Of a stretch of DNA of 64,000 nucleotides, positions 39,827 to 52,540 are shown in pieces. Every line of letters begins with the position of its first letter. Positions within the stretch are counted from its first letter, which is position 1. Source of the stretch: Gossypium raimondii (taxonomy: Eukaryota; Streptophyta; Magnoliopsida; Malvales; Malvaceae); NCBI RefSeq assembly GCF_025698545.1, contig NC_068575.1, positions 55,251,980 to 55,315,979 on the forward strand, in the 5' to 3' direction. The position numbers were made by a program, and so were the translations under genes. The notes below the pieces were generated by a model, which worked only from the letters and a program-made list of their open reading frames with translations, made no database searches and was not told where the DNA came from.

Positions 39827-42205
39827 ATGGAATACGTGAGCCCTGAAGGTCTCCGCTTGGATGGCCGCCGTCCGATGGAAGTAATCTTCTCTTTCTCCCT
39901 TCATTTTTTTTCTTCTAATTTATTGCCTTCTTTTATTATTATTGATTTCATTCTTCTTAGACCCTGTTCTTTATTTTGAAATTCCTTTTTCTTCATTCCT
40001 CAGATGAGACAGCTTCGTGCAGAGATCGGTACCGTCGCCAAAGCTAATGGGTAGGCGCTGCCGTTATAACTTGTTTTACCTACCACTCTATCTCTTATAT
40101 CTGAAATAGCTTTTTGTTTTCTCCTTTTTAAACTTCTATATTCAGTTCTGCTGTTTTTGAGATGGGCAACACCAAAGTCATTGCAGCTGTGTATGGCCCT
40201 AGAGAGGTGACCTTTTACTTTCATGGTGTCTTCACATTGTTACACATTTATAAGGCTCTTGTTACTTAATTTGTATGTTTATGTTTACTTTGTCACTGAT
40301 CAAGCATAAATTGGGAATTTTTTTTTTTTGTTTCCAGAATTTGTTTAGCTGTTTAATTAGATGCTGTTTTGTTATAGATGATAAATGTAGTCAATGTTTT
40401 CCAGGTGCAAAATAGGAGCCAACAAATTAATGACCAGGCACTGGTAATGTTCTTCAAGTTATATGTGTTGTAGTTGTGACTTCAAACATCCTTTGGGTTT
40501 ATATATGTGATGGATATCAGGTGCGCTGTGAATATAGCATGGCTAATTTCAGTACCGGAGATCGCATGAGAAAACCAAAGGGTGACAGGTGATCTGGTTT
40601 TCTTTTCCATTTTTTATTTCTTTGAATGATGTTAAACTTAAACCACGATAGGTGCTGTTTCTGCTGTTTGACATAATCACCAAGGATTTTCAATCCAGCT
40701 GAAGAAATAAAACATCTGATAATTTTTTGTGGAAATCAGATCAAGACAAGTAAATTAAACTGATTTTAGTACTTTTAAATGCGTTCTTGTGGTATTAGGT
40801 TATTTTAATCCCTTTTTAGTATCAAATGATTTCATTGAAACTGAAATATTAGAATTACAGAGCATTGACGCATGATATAATTGACAGATATTAGGTTTGT
40901 GATGAGTAAATTGAATTGCCCATTGACATGAATCTATTCTTTCTTCATTTAGACGGTCAACAGAGATATCTCTTGTCATCCGTCAAACCATGGAGGCATG
41001 CATTTTGACTCATCTAATGCCTCGTTCTCAGGTTTGAATTATTTCCCAGTAATATACCCAGCTGGCATTGATTTTTAGTTCTGATTTTCATTAATATTCT
41101 TTTTACCAGATAGATATATTTGTTCAAGTTCTTCAAGCTGATGGAGGTAAATTGAAACTTATCCAAACTTCTTGTTGATCATTGGCTTTGTTTTAATGGC
41201 CTGATTGCACAAATCCAGATTGGTTTGTGCTTCAATTCTATTTTCACAAAAAAGAAACTCTATACTATCTTTAAAAAATTAATAGATTTGTGCGCTCTGT
41301 CTTGTTTACTTGCTAGTTCTTTTATCTGTATATTCTAGAAAAGAGAAACATAAGCATACTAAATGTGTCTGCAGGAACTAGATCTGCATGCATCAACGCT
41401 GCAACTTTAGCCCTTGCAGATGCTGGGATCCCAATGCGAGATATCGTCACTTCTTGCAGTGCTGGGTATCTAAATAGCACTCCTTTGCTAGGTCAATCTT
41501 CTCCTCCTCCTATTCCATTTGAGCAATTAAGTTAATGTTGGTTTCTATATGTCTATTCCATCTGAACAATTAAATTAATGTTGGTTTATATATGCAGATT
41601 TGAACTACATTGAAGATAGTGCTGGAGGTCCTGATGTCACTGTAGGGATCTTGCCTAAGTTGGACAAAGTGACTCTTCTTCAGGTTTGCAATCACGCTTT
41701 TATCCTTTTTTTCCTGTGGAAATGGAAGTCGATGCTGCAATCTGGTTGTTTTTCATTGCATTGCAGCAATGCAATTTAACAACCCACAGTTCGATTTATG
41801 AGCTGTTGCTTGCCTATCTTGCGCATTTTCCTGTAACTTATCTTCTGATTTACACGAGACTATGGACTAGCCAAAATGATCTGTGATGAACTTGTGAAAA
41901 AAATAGTTGAGAGGTTGGTTAAGACAATGACTAACATTACATAAAACACAGATGGATGCAAAGTTACCTGTGGATATCTTTGAAAATGTGATGGGACTTG
42001 CAATCGAAGGCTGCAAGGCCATAGCAAACTACATTAGAGAAGTAAGGACAGTTGTTTGCTTTCTTTTATCTGCCAAGTCCTCCATTTCTTTTCCATGATT
42101 TGTATGATAAGCATGCCTAGCAACATTAGTTTAAGCATTGATTGCTTTGCTTGGCAGGTATTACTAGAGAATACCAAGCAACTGGAGTATCGCCGGGGTC
42201 TATAA
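39827..42205 (+). CDS. RRP41: Exosome complex core subunit RRP41 (RNase PH fold), 11 exons
   Basis: Core ring subunit of the RNA exosome, acting in 3'-5' processing and decay of rRNA and mRNA in nucleus and cytosol. Plant RRP41 is reported to keep phosphorolytic activity, unlike the yeast and human subunits. Exons: 39827-39880, 40004-40050, 40146-40206, 40405-40443, 40521-40588, 40953-41031, 41110-41146, 41375-41491, 41598-41683, 41952-42041, 42158-42205. They join in frame to 726 nt, 241 aa, the family length. Visible: [19 protein letters not shown] at the N-terminus, [79 protein letters not shown] and C-terminal KQLEYRRGL. All introns are GT-AG. The start ATG is just downstream of a short leader. 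Confidence 0.96.
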
Positions 42206-42482
42206 CTCTATGTAAGCGGAAGTATTTGATTGTTGACTTATCGTGTTAAAGATTCAACAAAATATACTATACAGCATTCTGCTTATGTTTAGATACCCAT
42301 TCATTTTTGTTAATTTGGTATTTTGCTTCTTTTTATGTTTTTTTCTTAAATGAAAAGTTTTCTTATTATTGCTTATAATTTGTTTCTTGAAGTGGGTTTT
42401 ACAGAGTAAGAAATTAAATGCCCGATATTCTGTTTTTTAAATTTGGATTATCTGATGATATAATTGGATTCGGTAGCAAACT

Positions 42483-42650
42483 AAGGGCTAGTTTAGCATT
42501 GCTTTTAAAAAGTATTGTGAAAAAATGCTTTAGAAGTTTAGTGTTTACTATTGCTATCAAAAAGTATTTTGAGAGATAAAATTTTCATTTTAGACATGAT
42601 ATTATAAAGTAACACATGTATTTAAGTAATGTTCAGATTAGTTAATATTA
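42483..42650. mobile_element. MITE-like repeat (GGGCTAGTTTAGCATTGC family)
   Basis: Starts AAGGGCTAGTTTAGCATTGC and matches 63847-64000 over about 150 bp (ATTGCTATCAAAAAGT, CATTTTAGACATG). A weaker relative lies at 56888. No opposite end was found, so the copy may be truncated. The class is probably hAT by TIR style (inference). Confidence 0.5.
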
Positions 42651-43189
42651 TGATATTTTAGTGAGAATATAAAATTAATTTATTATATATTGTTAATATT
42701 TTAATATATGAAATATAAGTTTTAAATATTTTAAGCAATTAATATTTATTATTTATAAAATTTAATTAGAATATATAAACTATATTTTCAATACTTAAAT
42801 ATAACAATTAAATATTTGTAATTAGATATTAACCCGTGTATTATTTTAAGAAATGTTTTTTAAACTTTTAATTAATGATTTTATTTTAAAATGTAATTTA
42901 GATATATGATCTAAATTAAATATTAACATGACACAGAACCCATAAACCTAACAAATTAAGATATAACATGTATTTGTATTAGAGTTCAAAAGGGTAATAT
43001 TTATATACTAAATATAAATATTAAAAATTTTACATTAGCATTTGTAATTAAAGCGAATGAAAAATGAGGGATGAAAAGGTAATATTGTTTCTAGAAATTA
43101 CTGAACTGTTAAATTTTTTTAAATCAGTCCATATAAACTACTAGACTGATAATTTTTAGCTGAATGGTAAGATTTCACAGTATGACTCA

Positions 43190-43334
43190 GGGTGAGTTTG
43201 GATGGGTGGTGCGTTTATTTTCGGTTAGTGTAAAAATAGCGGTGGCGGTGAGATTAGATACTGTAGCGATATTTTAGCGTGAGACAAAAAGTAAGCTAAA
43301 CGTACCGCACCCAATCGCCGATCCAAACCCACCC
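43190..43334. mobile_element. 145-bp MITE with TCA target duplication (PIF/Harbinger-like)
   Basis: Inverted ends GGGTGAGTTTGGATGGGTGG and (reverse complement) GGGTGGGTTTGGATCGGCG are flanked by TCA on both sides (43187-43189, 43335-43337). Three-bp TNA duplications fit PIF/Harbinger. The body includes GCGGTGGCGGTGAGATTAG. No coding capacity. Confidence 0.75.
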
Positions 43335-44042
43335 TCAATCAGACTAACTTTACAAAACTCTGATCATTAATTTCTCAACAGACAAAAACAGGGATTTTGG
43401 CACAATCGCACAATTCCAAGCAATGGATTTGTAATTGGGAAAAGGGGGCAGAGACATAATAATAGAGTTGTGTGTGAATCGCATCTATATCTATGATAAA
43501 CCCATGTGTATGAGTTGGCCAAACCTCATTCATCTTGCAGCGCAGGTGAACCGTTAAACGTGCTCAGCCGGGCCCCTCGCGTCCCTCTTATATGACCGCT
43601 ATCCCTTTCGGTTTCGACCTTCAATTTTGCACTACGGTCTCAGATTTTCCATTTTTAGAAAATTTTCTTGACCACCCACTGTTTTAGATAAAAAGGCGGA
43701 GACGTAAACAACAAAAACTCTTCGAGGCAACCATTTGGCATTGTTTTCTTTTCTGAATAAGTGGATTTTGCTTTACCTATTTGCCATGTATTGAAAAGTC
43801 AGACTCGGCAACCACTCTTAAATTAAAAACAAAAAAACAAAAACAAAACAAAGGGTGTTCTTGTCTCTGTACTGTTACAACAACACTTGCTCATCTTGTT
43901 GGCTTGGCATGAGAATTTCAGAGTTTTCTACATACTACTTACACTCAGTTCAATGCTAGCTTGGTTTAGTAACATTGAACTATTCCTACATGTCCTACCA
44001 GTAGCTGTGGGATGTGTACTAAAAACATCCTACATTCTTACA

Positions 44043-45862
44043 TCAAAACCCCATGCCTCTCTGCACATCAAATTGTTCACTACACAATGTTGATGCTACA
44101 ACTGAGAGTTCCACCCGTCCGGTCCACTCCTCACCTGGTTTCAATGTCACTGGCTTCTCGATCACAGCTCCATCCACGCATAGCATCTGTTTGTACTCGT
44201 CGTCTCCAAAATCTACCATTGATTTCGATTTCTTCTCCCATGGATTCCATACCACTGTTCACAACAGAATCACAATTTTTTACCATACCATGTCAAGCAT
44301 TCTTACTCTAGAAACACCCTTATAGTACTTCAACTTACCAACATCGGGTAGTCCATCCTTTCTAATAACATATGTTCGCTTCCTTTCATGATCAAGTACA
44401 GCAACTACGTTTGGAGTACTGAGATAGACTCGATCCACCTGTCACACACCATTTAAAGAACATTTAAATCATTATTCTATAAAAATCATGTAGCAGCAAA
44501 ACTTGCCTACCTCGGATTCGAATGTTATGGCATCTCCTTGCTCGGTAAAGCGTTCTTTTTGGCAAAGGTTGTCTAGGTAATCAAGCGTCTCCAGCCCTTC
44601 TATCCTCACTTCACTGTCAACACAGTTCATATTCCGGTTAGAAAGTACTACTAACCTCTATTTGATCAAAAGGGAAACTGTTTGTTAAATATGATATCAA
44701 AATGGATTCCGGCAAACAGCACTCTATATGTACCTGATGTCCGAAACTGACAAATATGTATGATAGGCAAAAGAGAAACTAAATGGCTTCCCGTTGACAT
44801 TCCTAATTCGTGATATTAACGCAAGACTTCCATCAGCCGCAAGTGAAACTCTCAGGCGAAACTCAAAACTGAAAGGGGAAAAGAAAAAGTCTGTTAGCAA
44901 CATATACGAAACAAGTTTACTTATAAAGGTCACAGCGACTGATGCAGACGCCAGACAACTTGCAATCTATCCTTTCCTGGATGCAAGACTTTGGCACTCT
45001 GTTGGTATAAAACCTCGTTAACAGTTAATACCATTACATGTTTTTCATTTAAGTTGACAAAGTGCGTACCTATGGGGCCAGCATTTGAGATCTTCTTCGG
45101 ATGGTTTAAGCAATAGGTCAATGAAGGATTTGGCATGGGAATCATTAGGACTGAGAGGCGGAGGATTCTCATCAATTGTCCAAATCTTGTTCCTAGCAAA
45201 TCCATGTTGCTCGAGTGACCCGCAGTTACCAAACTAAACCAAGCATCCAAATCAACAACTCCAATAAACAACCATGAAAAAGATTCCATGTAATTTACCT
45301 TTACTAAAAGATGGAAACAAGACTACCTGAGGAAAACAAATAGGGATTCCACCTCGCACAGCTTTGGGGGGCTTAAAAATCGCCTAAAAGACCATGAATC
45401 AGTTTCCAATTTCCACCATGATAAAAGGGGTTTAACTTACAGAATCTATAGTCATAAATCGAGGCCAACTCTTAGATAACTTGTATAGAAATTAAACACC
45501 CTTTAAAAGGAATCATATAAATCAATAAAACAACCCTGAAAAGCTCCAACAAGCCTACCTTACTACTGGTAAAAAGAAGTTCTTCCCCTTGCTCATTCCT
45601 CCATGAAGTGACCTGTCCTCCATGTAAGCTAACCTATAACATTAAAACACAAATTAATTCAAACTCCAAATCAATTAAAACACAAATCCTGACATGGAGT
45701 AACTAGAGAGAGAGAGAGAGAAAACACGAAAGAACGAATCTGAAATCTGACCCTTGCTGAAGCCCCTCGAGGGCTCCGAAGAACAATCTTATCAACCCCA
45801 TTCCAATCCTTTGTAATCTCAGTTGCCGCCCTATAATCCCACACTGCTGCAGAATGCCCCAT
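44043..45862 (-). CDS. Glucose-6-phosphate 1-epimerase (aldose-1-epimerase family), 8 exons
   Basis: Interconverts alpha- and beta-anomers of glucose 6-phosphate and related hexose phosphates in the cytosol (family role of the YMR099c group). Exons on the minus strand: 45862-45752, 45633-45559, 45383-45327, 45233-45070, 44868-44734, 44613-44511, 44438-44339, 44254-44043. They splice in frame to 957 nt, 318 aa, normal for the plant family. Visible: VSLHGGQVTSWRNEQGEELL, AVRGGIPICFPQFGNCGSLE, QHGFARNKIW with His at about 91, the AYHTYLSVSDI block with His at about 172 expected in catalysis, and a C-terminal VVWNPWEKKSKSMVDFGDDE followed by EKPVTLKPGEEWTG. The start is the ATG opening MGHSAAVWDY. 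Upstream Met codons in that frame follow a poly-T tract and are likely leader or intron. A TATATAA at 46663-46670 suggests a leader with an intron before the ATG (inference). Confidence 0.92.
45700..45722. repeat. (GA)n run in epimerase intron 1
   Basis: AGAGAGAGAGAGAGAG near the first splice donor, on the intron side. Confidence 0.8.
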
Positions 45863-46639
45863 TTCTGAACCCAGATTTCCCCTTTTTTTTAACTCAAGAA
45901 TTCTAGAATTTAAACCAAAAAAAAAAAAAAAGAAGAAAGTGTGTAGAATTCTTAAAAGCACCGAAATGCCGACGACAATGAATTTAAAGACAGAGTGATC
46001 AGAGTGAGAAGTTCATTAACAACTCTAAACTTGTGAGAAACCTCTGATCTCGTGAACTTAAAGCAAAAAACTCAACTACCAACTCAAAGATCCCTGGTCT
46101 TTGTTGACAATTACGTCTCAGATCTAAGGACCCTTAAAAATCAAATTGCTGCTACTAAAAAGACTGCCATTGAAACCCTAAAGACTCGAAGATATGAACA
46201 TCTGGCAACTTTAAACACCTACACCTAACACCCCCACAGGCCCAGATTCATAAACAAATCATGCTCAAATTTTGTCATTTAACACATCACAAGAAGACAA
46301 TTTTAGTAAGTTCCAATAAACATAAAAAAAAAAAGAACGTACATCTATTACAGTATTACAAACACTTTCCCTCAATATTAAAAAAAAAAAAGCCCCAATC
46401 CCCTGTTCAAAGATTTAAGTTTCCAAAACTCATCAAAAGGATGAAGTTGAATTTTTTAAAAAATAATAAAACATTAAAATTGTAACAGGACAGAACCCAC
46501 TTGGGGGAGATAGATCAGAAACTATAGAATAAATAAGACTTAGAAAAATAGAAAAAAAATCTAAGCTTCAGTACTTTCCTTTTGTTTTTAAAACTGCAAA
46601 AGCTGAAAGCTAGGACCTAAAGGCTAAAGCAATGTTCAT

Positions 46640-46672
46640 TTGCATGGGAAGAATGAAGATGTTTATATAAGC
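46640..46672 (-). promoter_or_regulatory. TATA box, probable epimerase promoter
   Basis: TTATATAAAC on the minus strand (46672-46663) lies about 800 bp upstream of the ATG. TATA plus the poly-pyrimidine acceptor and CTAG just before the coding exon (near 45893) point to a 5' UTR intron. No transcript evidence is available. Confidence 0.4.
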
Positions 46673-46679
46673 CCTTTCC

Positions 46680-47206
46680 CAGAAGAAGTGAAGAAGCAAC
46701 CACATTTCCAGGTTGATTTTTTTTTTTAGAAAAATATATGAGTAAAGCTAAAATTGTAACGAACAAAAAGCCCCAAAAAAATGAAAATATTAATTAAGGT
46801 AATTAAACATAAATAAAAAGAAGAGAGAAGGGGTGTCGCCTGTTGCCATGATCTAGGACATGGAGATACGAGAAGTACATGTCCTTTGTACAGAACGGTC
46901 AATATTCAAGATTTGAAAATGATAAAATTTCAGATTATGACAATTTCTTTCTTTCTTTTTTACATTTTTCTAATCTTTAACTTGACAGGGAAGACAAAGA
47001 GAACCATCCATTTTAAATTTTGGATCATCATCTACCTTAAGTAACAAACAAAGGCTATTGAACAAAAATGAAAAAAATGTTTTTTCCCTTCCTTTTTAGT
47101 CAAAATCTGGGGTGAATTACATAAAAATCCTCTTTCTTTAAAACAATTATTAGATTAGGCTGTTTTTTTTATGGAATTATGGAATTAGACTGAAATAACG
47201 AAAATG
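46680..47206. other. Spacer, no gene seen
   Basis: AT-rich DNA between the epimerase promoter and the hAT MITE. Confidence 0.6.
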
Positions 47207-47214
47207 CTTTCACT

Positions 47215-47853
47215 TAGGGGTGTGCATAATTCGGGTAAAACCGAAAAAATTCGGTTAAACGACCGATTAACCGTAATCGGTCGGTTAACCGAATTTTTTC
47301 GGTCGGGGGTCGGTTAATTTTTTTATGATTTTTCTGTTAACGGTTAATTCGGTTCAAAATCGGTCGGTTAACCGAAAAAATTAATAAATAAAATTATCCA
47401 ACCCAACCCAAACTCAATTACCCAACCCAATAAAACTAAAACTAAAGTTTACCCAATTACCCAATCCAATAAAACTAAAACTAAAAGACAACCCAATTTA
47501 CTAAAGTCTAAAACCCAATTTACTTTAATAATTTATAAATTTTTTAAATTTTAAAAATAAAAAATAAAAAAAATTCGGGTAATTCGGGTATTTTTCGGTA
47601 ATTCGGTTAATTAGGTTAATTCGGGTAATTCGGGTAATTCGGATAATTCGGGTAATTCGGGTAATTTTTAACCAAAAATAAAAAATACATAATTTTCGGT
47701 TAATTCGGTTAACCGACCTTATTAACCGAAAAAATTTCGGTTCGGTTAATTTTTTTTAAAAAAAAATCGGTTCGGTTAACGGTTAAAATTTTTGGAAGGT
47801 CGGTTAATTCGGTTATAGTAATTTCGGGTCGGTTAACCGAATGAACACCCCTA
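47215..47853. mobile_element. 639-bp hAT MITE with 8-bp target duplication
   Basis: Ends TAGGGGTGTGCATAATTCGG and (reverse complement) TAGGGGTGTTCATTCGGTTA are flanked by CTTTCACT (47207-47214 and 47854-47861). The body is built from CGGTTAACCGA and internal GGGTAATTC repeats (about 47575-47670). No coding capacity. Intact-looking ends and an identical target duplication suggest a fairly recent insertion. Confidence 0.88.
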
Positions 47854-47942
47854 CTTTCACTTATAAGCGTTTTCAGCTGATTTGGGGGAAAACACTTTCA
47901 GTCACTCTCAATGGCTACCCCTGACGACTATAATTCTTTTTC

Positions 47943-47950
47943 TATATAAA
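47943..47950 (+). promoter_or_regulatory. TATA box upstream of the PMD pseudogene
   Basis: TATATAAA followed by a CT-rich leader (TCATCTATCTTTCTCTCACA and on) leads to the ATG at 48158. It looks like the remains of a working promoter. Confidence 0.45.
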
Positions 47951-50453
47951 CCCCCCATTTCATTTTTTTTTTCAATTCAATCTCATCTATCTTTCTCTCA
48001 CATTCTCAAATCTTTCTCAATTTTCTTTTAGTTCCCTCTTAATTCCTCACTCAAAATTTATTTCTCTCTCAACTCTCTTTTATTTTATTAAAATTGTATT
48101 AAGATTTTCTTAAATTATTTTTCTATTACAATTTATTTCATGTTTTTCGAATTAATAATGGCAAAATCTCTAATCCGTTTGAATGCCAAGCACATTTTGG
48201 TCGATCAATTGTAAATGGTAAGATTTTTTTTATATTTAATCTAATTTAATTTAAATATTTTCTTGTTATATTGGAATTTAATATTTTGTATGATTTTTTT
48301 ATACATAGCCGAAAGATTGGATTTTGGAGATGTATATTCGTAACCTACCCACTCCCCCATCACCCTTAATCGAACCCTACTTGAGAGATGCGAGATTTTT
48401 GCACATGGCCCTTATCAATAGGGGTGTAAATTGGACCTCACACTTGTAAGTGCGTTGGTGGAAAGATGAACACCCGAGGCGCACACATTCCATCTTCCAT
48501 ATAGCAAGTACTATCACTCTTGAGAATGTGCAATTATAGCTCGGGTTACCAGTGAATGGGCCAGTAGTGACCGAGTCAGTTGTCGCAGTCGATTGGGGAG
48601 ACGTATGTGAGCAACTTTTGGGGAGGGTTTCGGAAACGATTTATAGAGCCCCGATAGATATGAATTAGTTAAGAAGAAATTTTGGTGGGCTCAATACGGA
48701 TTCGGGTGAAGTCCAAAGAGAACAACACGCTCGGGCGTACATCATTATCATCGGAAGTCTTTTAATGTCTGATAAGTCACGAAATCTTATCCATTTAAGG
48801 TGGCTGCTAAAACTCGTCGACTTTACAGAAGCGGACAAACGTAGTTGGAGGTCAGTCATGTTGGCGATGTTGTACCGGTAAATGTGTCGGGCGACGGAAC
48901 CCCAAAAAATTAAAATAAGTTGTTGCATGCTATTACTACAATCATGGGCGTGGTACCAATTGCCATTTTTATGTCCTCGGGATAGGTTATCCTTATACAT
49001 TCTCATCCGTAACAATGTAAAATTCATTAGATAATATATTTACCATAATAAAATTATTTATGTAACGACCCAATAGTCAGGGGTGTCAGAAAGTACATTT
49101 TCGGGACTCTGTTTTCATAAATCAGACTCGTAAATATTTAGTTGTGTAGTTAATTAGGTTTTGATTAAGTGAATTTGCATAAATTAAGAGTAATTAGATA
49201 TAAGGACTAAATTGCATATAGGGTGAAAGCTAAATTATAAATTAAAGAATAATTAAGGGGGCTAAAGAAGCAATTATGCTATTATTCTTTAATTAGACGC
49301 ATAAGGTGTAAAATTTTATTATATATATTATAATAACTAAATTATGTTTACTTAATATTTAAGTATACATATATTATATAATGATAAAACAAATAAGTAA
49401 AAGAAATAGAAATAGAAAGTTAAACAAAAGAAAGAAAGAAAAGTTCAATTGGTTAGTCAATTTAGTCCATTTTTCTTATAATTTTTATGTTTTTGGAATT
49501 TCAGGTTATTACGTATTACCGACCCATGTCAAAATTTTAGCAATTATTGAGTTTTTAAATGTTGTTAATATTGAATAATTTTAGTATTGGGGATTAAATT
49601 GATAGATTTTAAGCTAGAAATGAAAAAGGATAAAATTGTAGAACAAATTGTAAATTTTGAGTTATACTGGACTAAGTTGTGAAAAATTCAAAATTTAGGG
49701 ATTTAAGTGAAAATAGGAGTTAAATTTAGTATAAAGTGGAATTTGCATGAAAATAAATAATTAAATGTGAAGAATAAAATTACTCTCGGTTTAGTGACTA
49801 AATTGGAATTTAGAAAAATATTGAGTAAAATTAAAATATTCAATATAAAATTGAATTGTGTTGTATTGATGAATTTTAATTGTTTTAATTCTATAGCTAG
49901 CGTCATATCGAAATCCTCAACTAAAAAGGGGAAAGATAAAGTCGATGTGGAATAGCTAGGAATTTTTGGTTTGTATTTCTATAATCTGAAACTAGTTATT
50001 AATTGTTGTATTTTTTATTCAATGCATATGGTAAGTGTTGAGGTGAGTATTTGGCACTTTGACATTAAATTGAATTAAAAGTTGATTGAATGAATTGAAT
50101 TGATATATATTATGAATATACTGATTATTTGAATTGAAATGAATATATATGTGCAAATATGATAATTGAATATTGGTTGTATTTAGGAAGTGAAATTAAA
50201 TCCTATTAACTGTATCGAGCTAAGTCGGATATAGATGACATGCTATAGGATTGGAAGAGTTCAGGGATTTCTTCGACTTCGAGTCGATGAGGCACTTGGT
50301 GCCAATTTACTTTGGTTTAACCGATGAGACACTGGGTGTCAAATTTATATAGCGCTAGGCGCAATTATTACTTCGGATTTATCCGATGAGGCACTAGGTG
50401 CCAAACTGGAGTGTTGATTGGATCCATATATCCGTCCGAGTCCGAGTCATGTT

Positions 50454-52540
50454 TGTAATACCCAATTGGTGCCCGGGGCCCAATACCTGAACAAGCCCAA
50501 ACCCCAGCCTAACCCTAAGCAGTGACTAACAGCAGTTTGGGTGCCGCATGTTGCCCCCAAGTTCGGCAACCTCCACGTCGCTCACGTTCAACCCTTCGCT
50601 CGCATCTATAAATCACGAACAACAGCAAGCAAAAGGGGGAGGATAGCGATTTGTAAACGGATTTGGCTATAAAAAGCCATTCAAAATTTTGTAAAGGGGT
50701 TACAAAAATTAAGAGAAAAAAAAAAGAAATAGAGGATAGAAGGTTAGCAAAATTTGTACTAAAACACTGAAAAAAGATATCAAAGAGAAAAAGAGAACGT
50801 TTTGAAGGTGATAGATTCGGATCTTTTCTTTTTCGTTTTTTACTGTTTTTTTTATTTCTGCTTCTCCATTGTTTTTTTTTTCAAAGCACAAAGATAATAA
50901 AGAAAGGGAATAAAAGACATTACCGGTGCGGTGTTGTTGGAGGACTCCTTTGCTTCGACGCCATCGGAGTAGAGGAGGAGTTGGAACAGCAGAAGGAGAG
51001 AAGAGTTGCGGCGCAATTTTGGGGAGTGGCTGAAAAGTGATTTTTTAGGGTTCTGAAATGGGGTTATATAGGGTTCAAAAAGGACAATTTGTGCAATTAG
51101 TCCTCATGTTTTTATGGAGTGCTTCAATTATTTTCTTTATCTCTTTCAGATTTTACCGCACATTTTATTCCTGTTTCAATCTAACCCGTGTTGTTGTGCA
51201 GCGTTTTAGGGAGTGGATTAATTTCCCTTTTGGTCCCCTACTGTTAATTGCGTATTCTAATTGGTCCATTCGCATTTTATTATTTTCAAACTTGCCCCAA
51301 ATCACTGTTTTAAGTTTTAAATTGGCCCTTTTGTTATTATTATATTATATTATTATTATTATATCTATATATATACGCATATGTATGTTAATATATATGT
51401 ATTTATTTCAAATGTTTTTAGATACATATACATATTATATATTTTATTATTATTTGGCTTTCGTAGTTTTTGTTTTTACATATGTATATAATATACATTA
51501 TATTTTATAGCATTTAAATGTTTTCGTATGTTACAAATTTTTTATATGCTTATACATTATATATATATGTATATATATATTTTAAATGGATTTAAATACA
51601 TATATATATATATATCTTTTATATTTTACTATTATTTTATTTTCATACATTTATATATGTTTTTTATAATATATATACATGTTATTCAAAACTATTATAA
51701 ATACATTTTCACATTCGTTTTATATATGTGTACATGTACATGCTTTCAAAATTTATTAACATTTTTTATATATATACTTTTACTTTTATAAATACATGTA
51801 CAAATTTTATATTTTATTTTCATAACTTTTGTATACACATAATTTAAATTAAAATATTTGTTTCATATTGCATTAACCTTTTTAACATATTTTTAAAATA
51901 CATTTTGATTCTGTCAAATATTAAAATCGATTTTTTTTTATGATTCAAGGGTTTTCAAAATAAAAACGATATTCAAAGTTAGGGATTTTCGAGGAAAATT
52001 GAGCCCTAACGTATTGGGTTCCGATTTTCTTCGTTAATTCCAAATAATCGAGAATATTCGTTATTTAAAATATAAACAAAAATCATTTTCGGGAATTCGA
52101 TATATTATGTCCTAACGCATTGGACATGACATATTATTTTCTCGAAATGAAGATTTTCTTTGAAATTTAATTGAAAAGTGATATTCAAAATTCGGGGATT
52201 TTGAGAAATTGTACCCTAACGTATTGGGTTTCAATTTCTTCGCATGACTTGAATAATTGATTATCCTTTTCAGATTTCAACATTTGAATTTAACAAAATC
52301 TTTAATTTTAGACACCAAGACATTAAATAATTAATTTGGTACCGATTTTTGGGCGTTACGAGGGTGCTAACCCTTCCTCGTGCGTAACTGACTCCCGAAC
52401 CTGTTTTCTCAAATTTCGAAGACCAAATTTGTTTTTAAGGTGAGCCGGTCACACCTAAATCATGGATCGATGGTGACTCCAATTTTTGTTTTTTTAAAGT
52501 CGATAACTTATTTTTTGTTTTCAAAAAAATGGTTTCGACA
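50454..52540 (-). mobile_element. Solo LTR (fossil), family B, copy 2, nested
   Basis: TGTAATACCCAATTGGTGCC at the left and ATGGTTTCGACA at the right are flanked by ATGTT (50449-50453, 52541-52545). 2087 bp, highly similar to 32740-34873 in reverse orientation, and shorter by a block at one end. TATATAA on the minus strand at 51070-51064 matches the TATA of copy 1. It inserted into the family A LTR, so it is the youngest layer here. Confidence 0.82.
52004..52228. repeat. Three 105-bp subrepeats in family B LTR, copy 2
   Basis: CCCTAACGTATTGGG at 52004, TCCTAACGCATTGGA at 52110 and CCCTAACGTATTGGG at 52214. Confidence 0.78.

Larger units (their letters stand above)
42206..44042. other. Spacer between convergent RRP41 and epimerase genes
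   Basis: Convergent 3' ends. Contains two MITE-like elements (42483 and 43190-43334) and AT-rich DNA. No gene seen. Confidence 0.6.

Noticed and set aside
44012-44325. Overlapping + strand frames over the last epimerase exon
   Set aside because: Antisense to the coding exon that carries VVWNPWEKK; no domain.
51058-51510. A 150-codon open frame with hydrophobic, Tyr/Ile-rich translation inside the family B LTR (a similar frame at 33747-34136 in the other copy)
   Set aside because: It lies wholly within an LTR, is antisense to the inferred transcription, comes from low-complexity AT repeats and has no domain.
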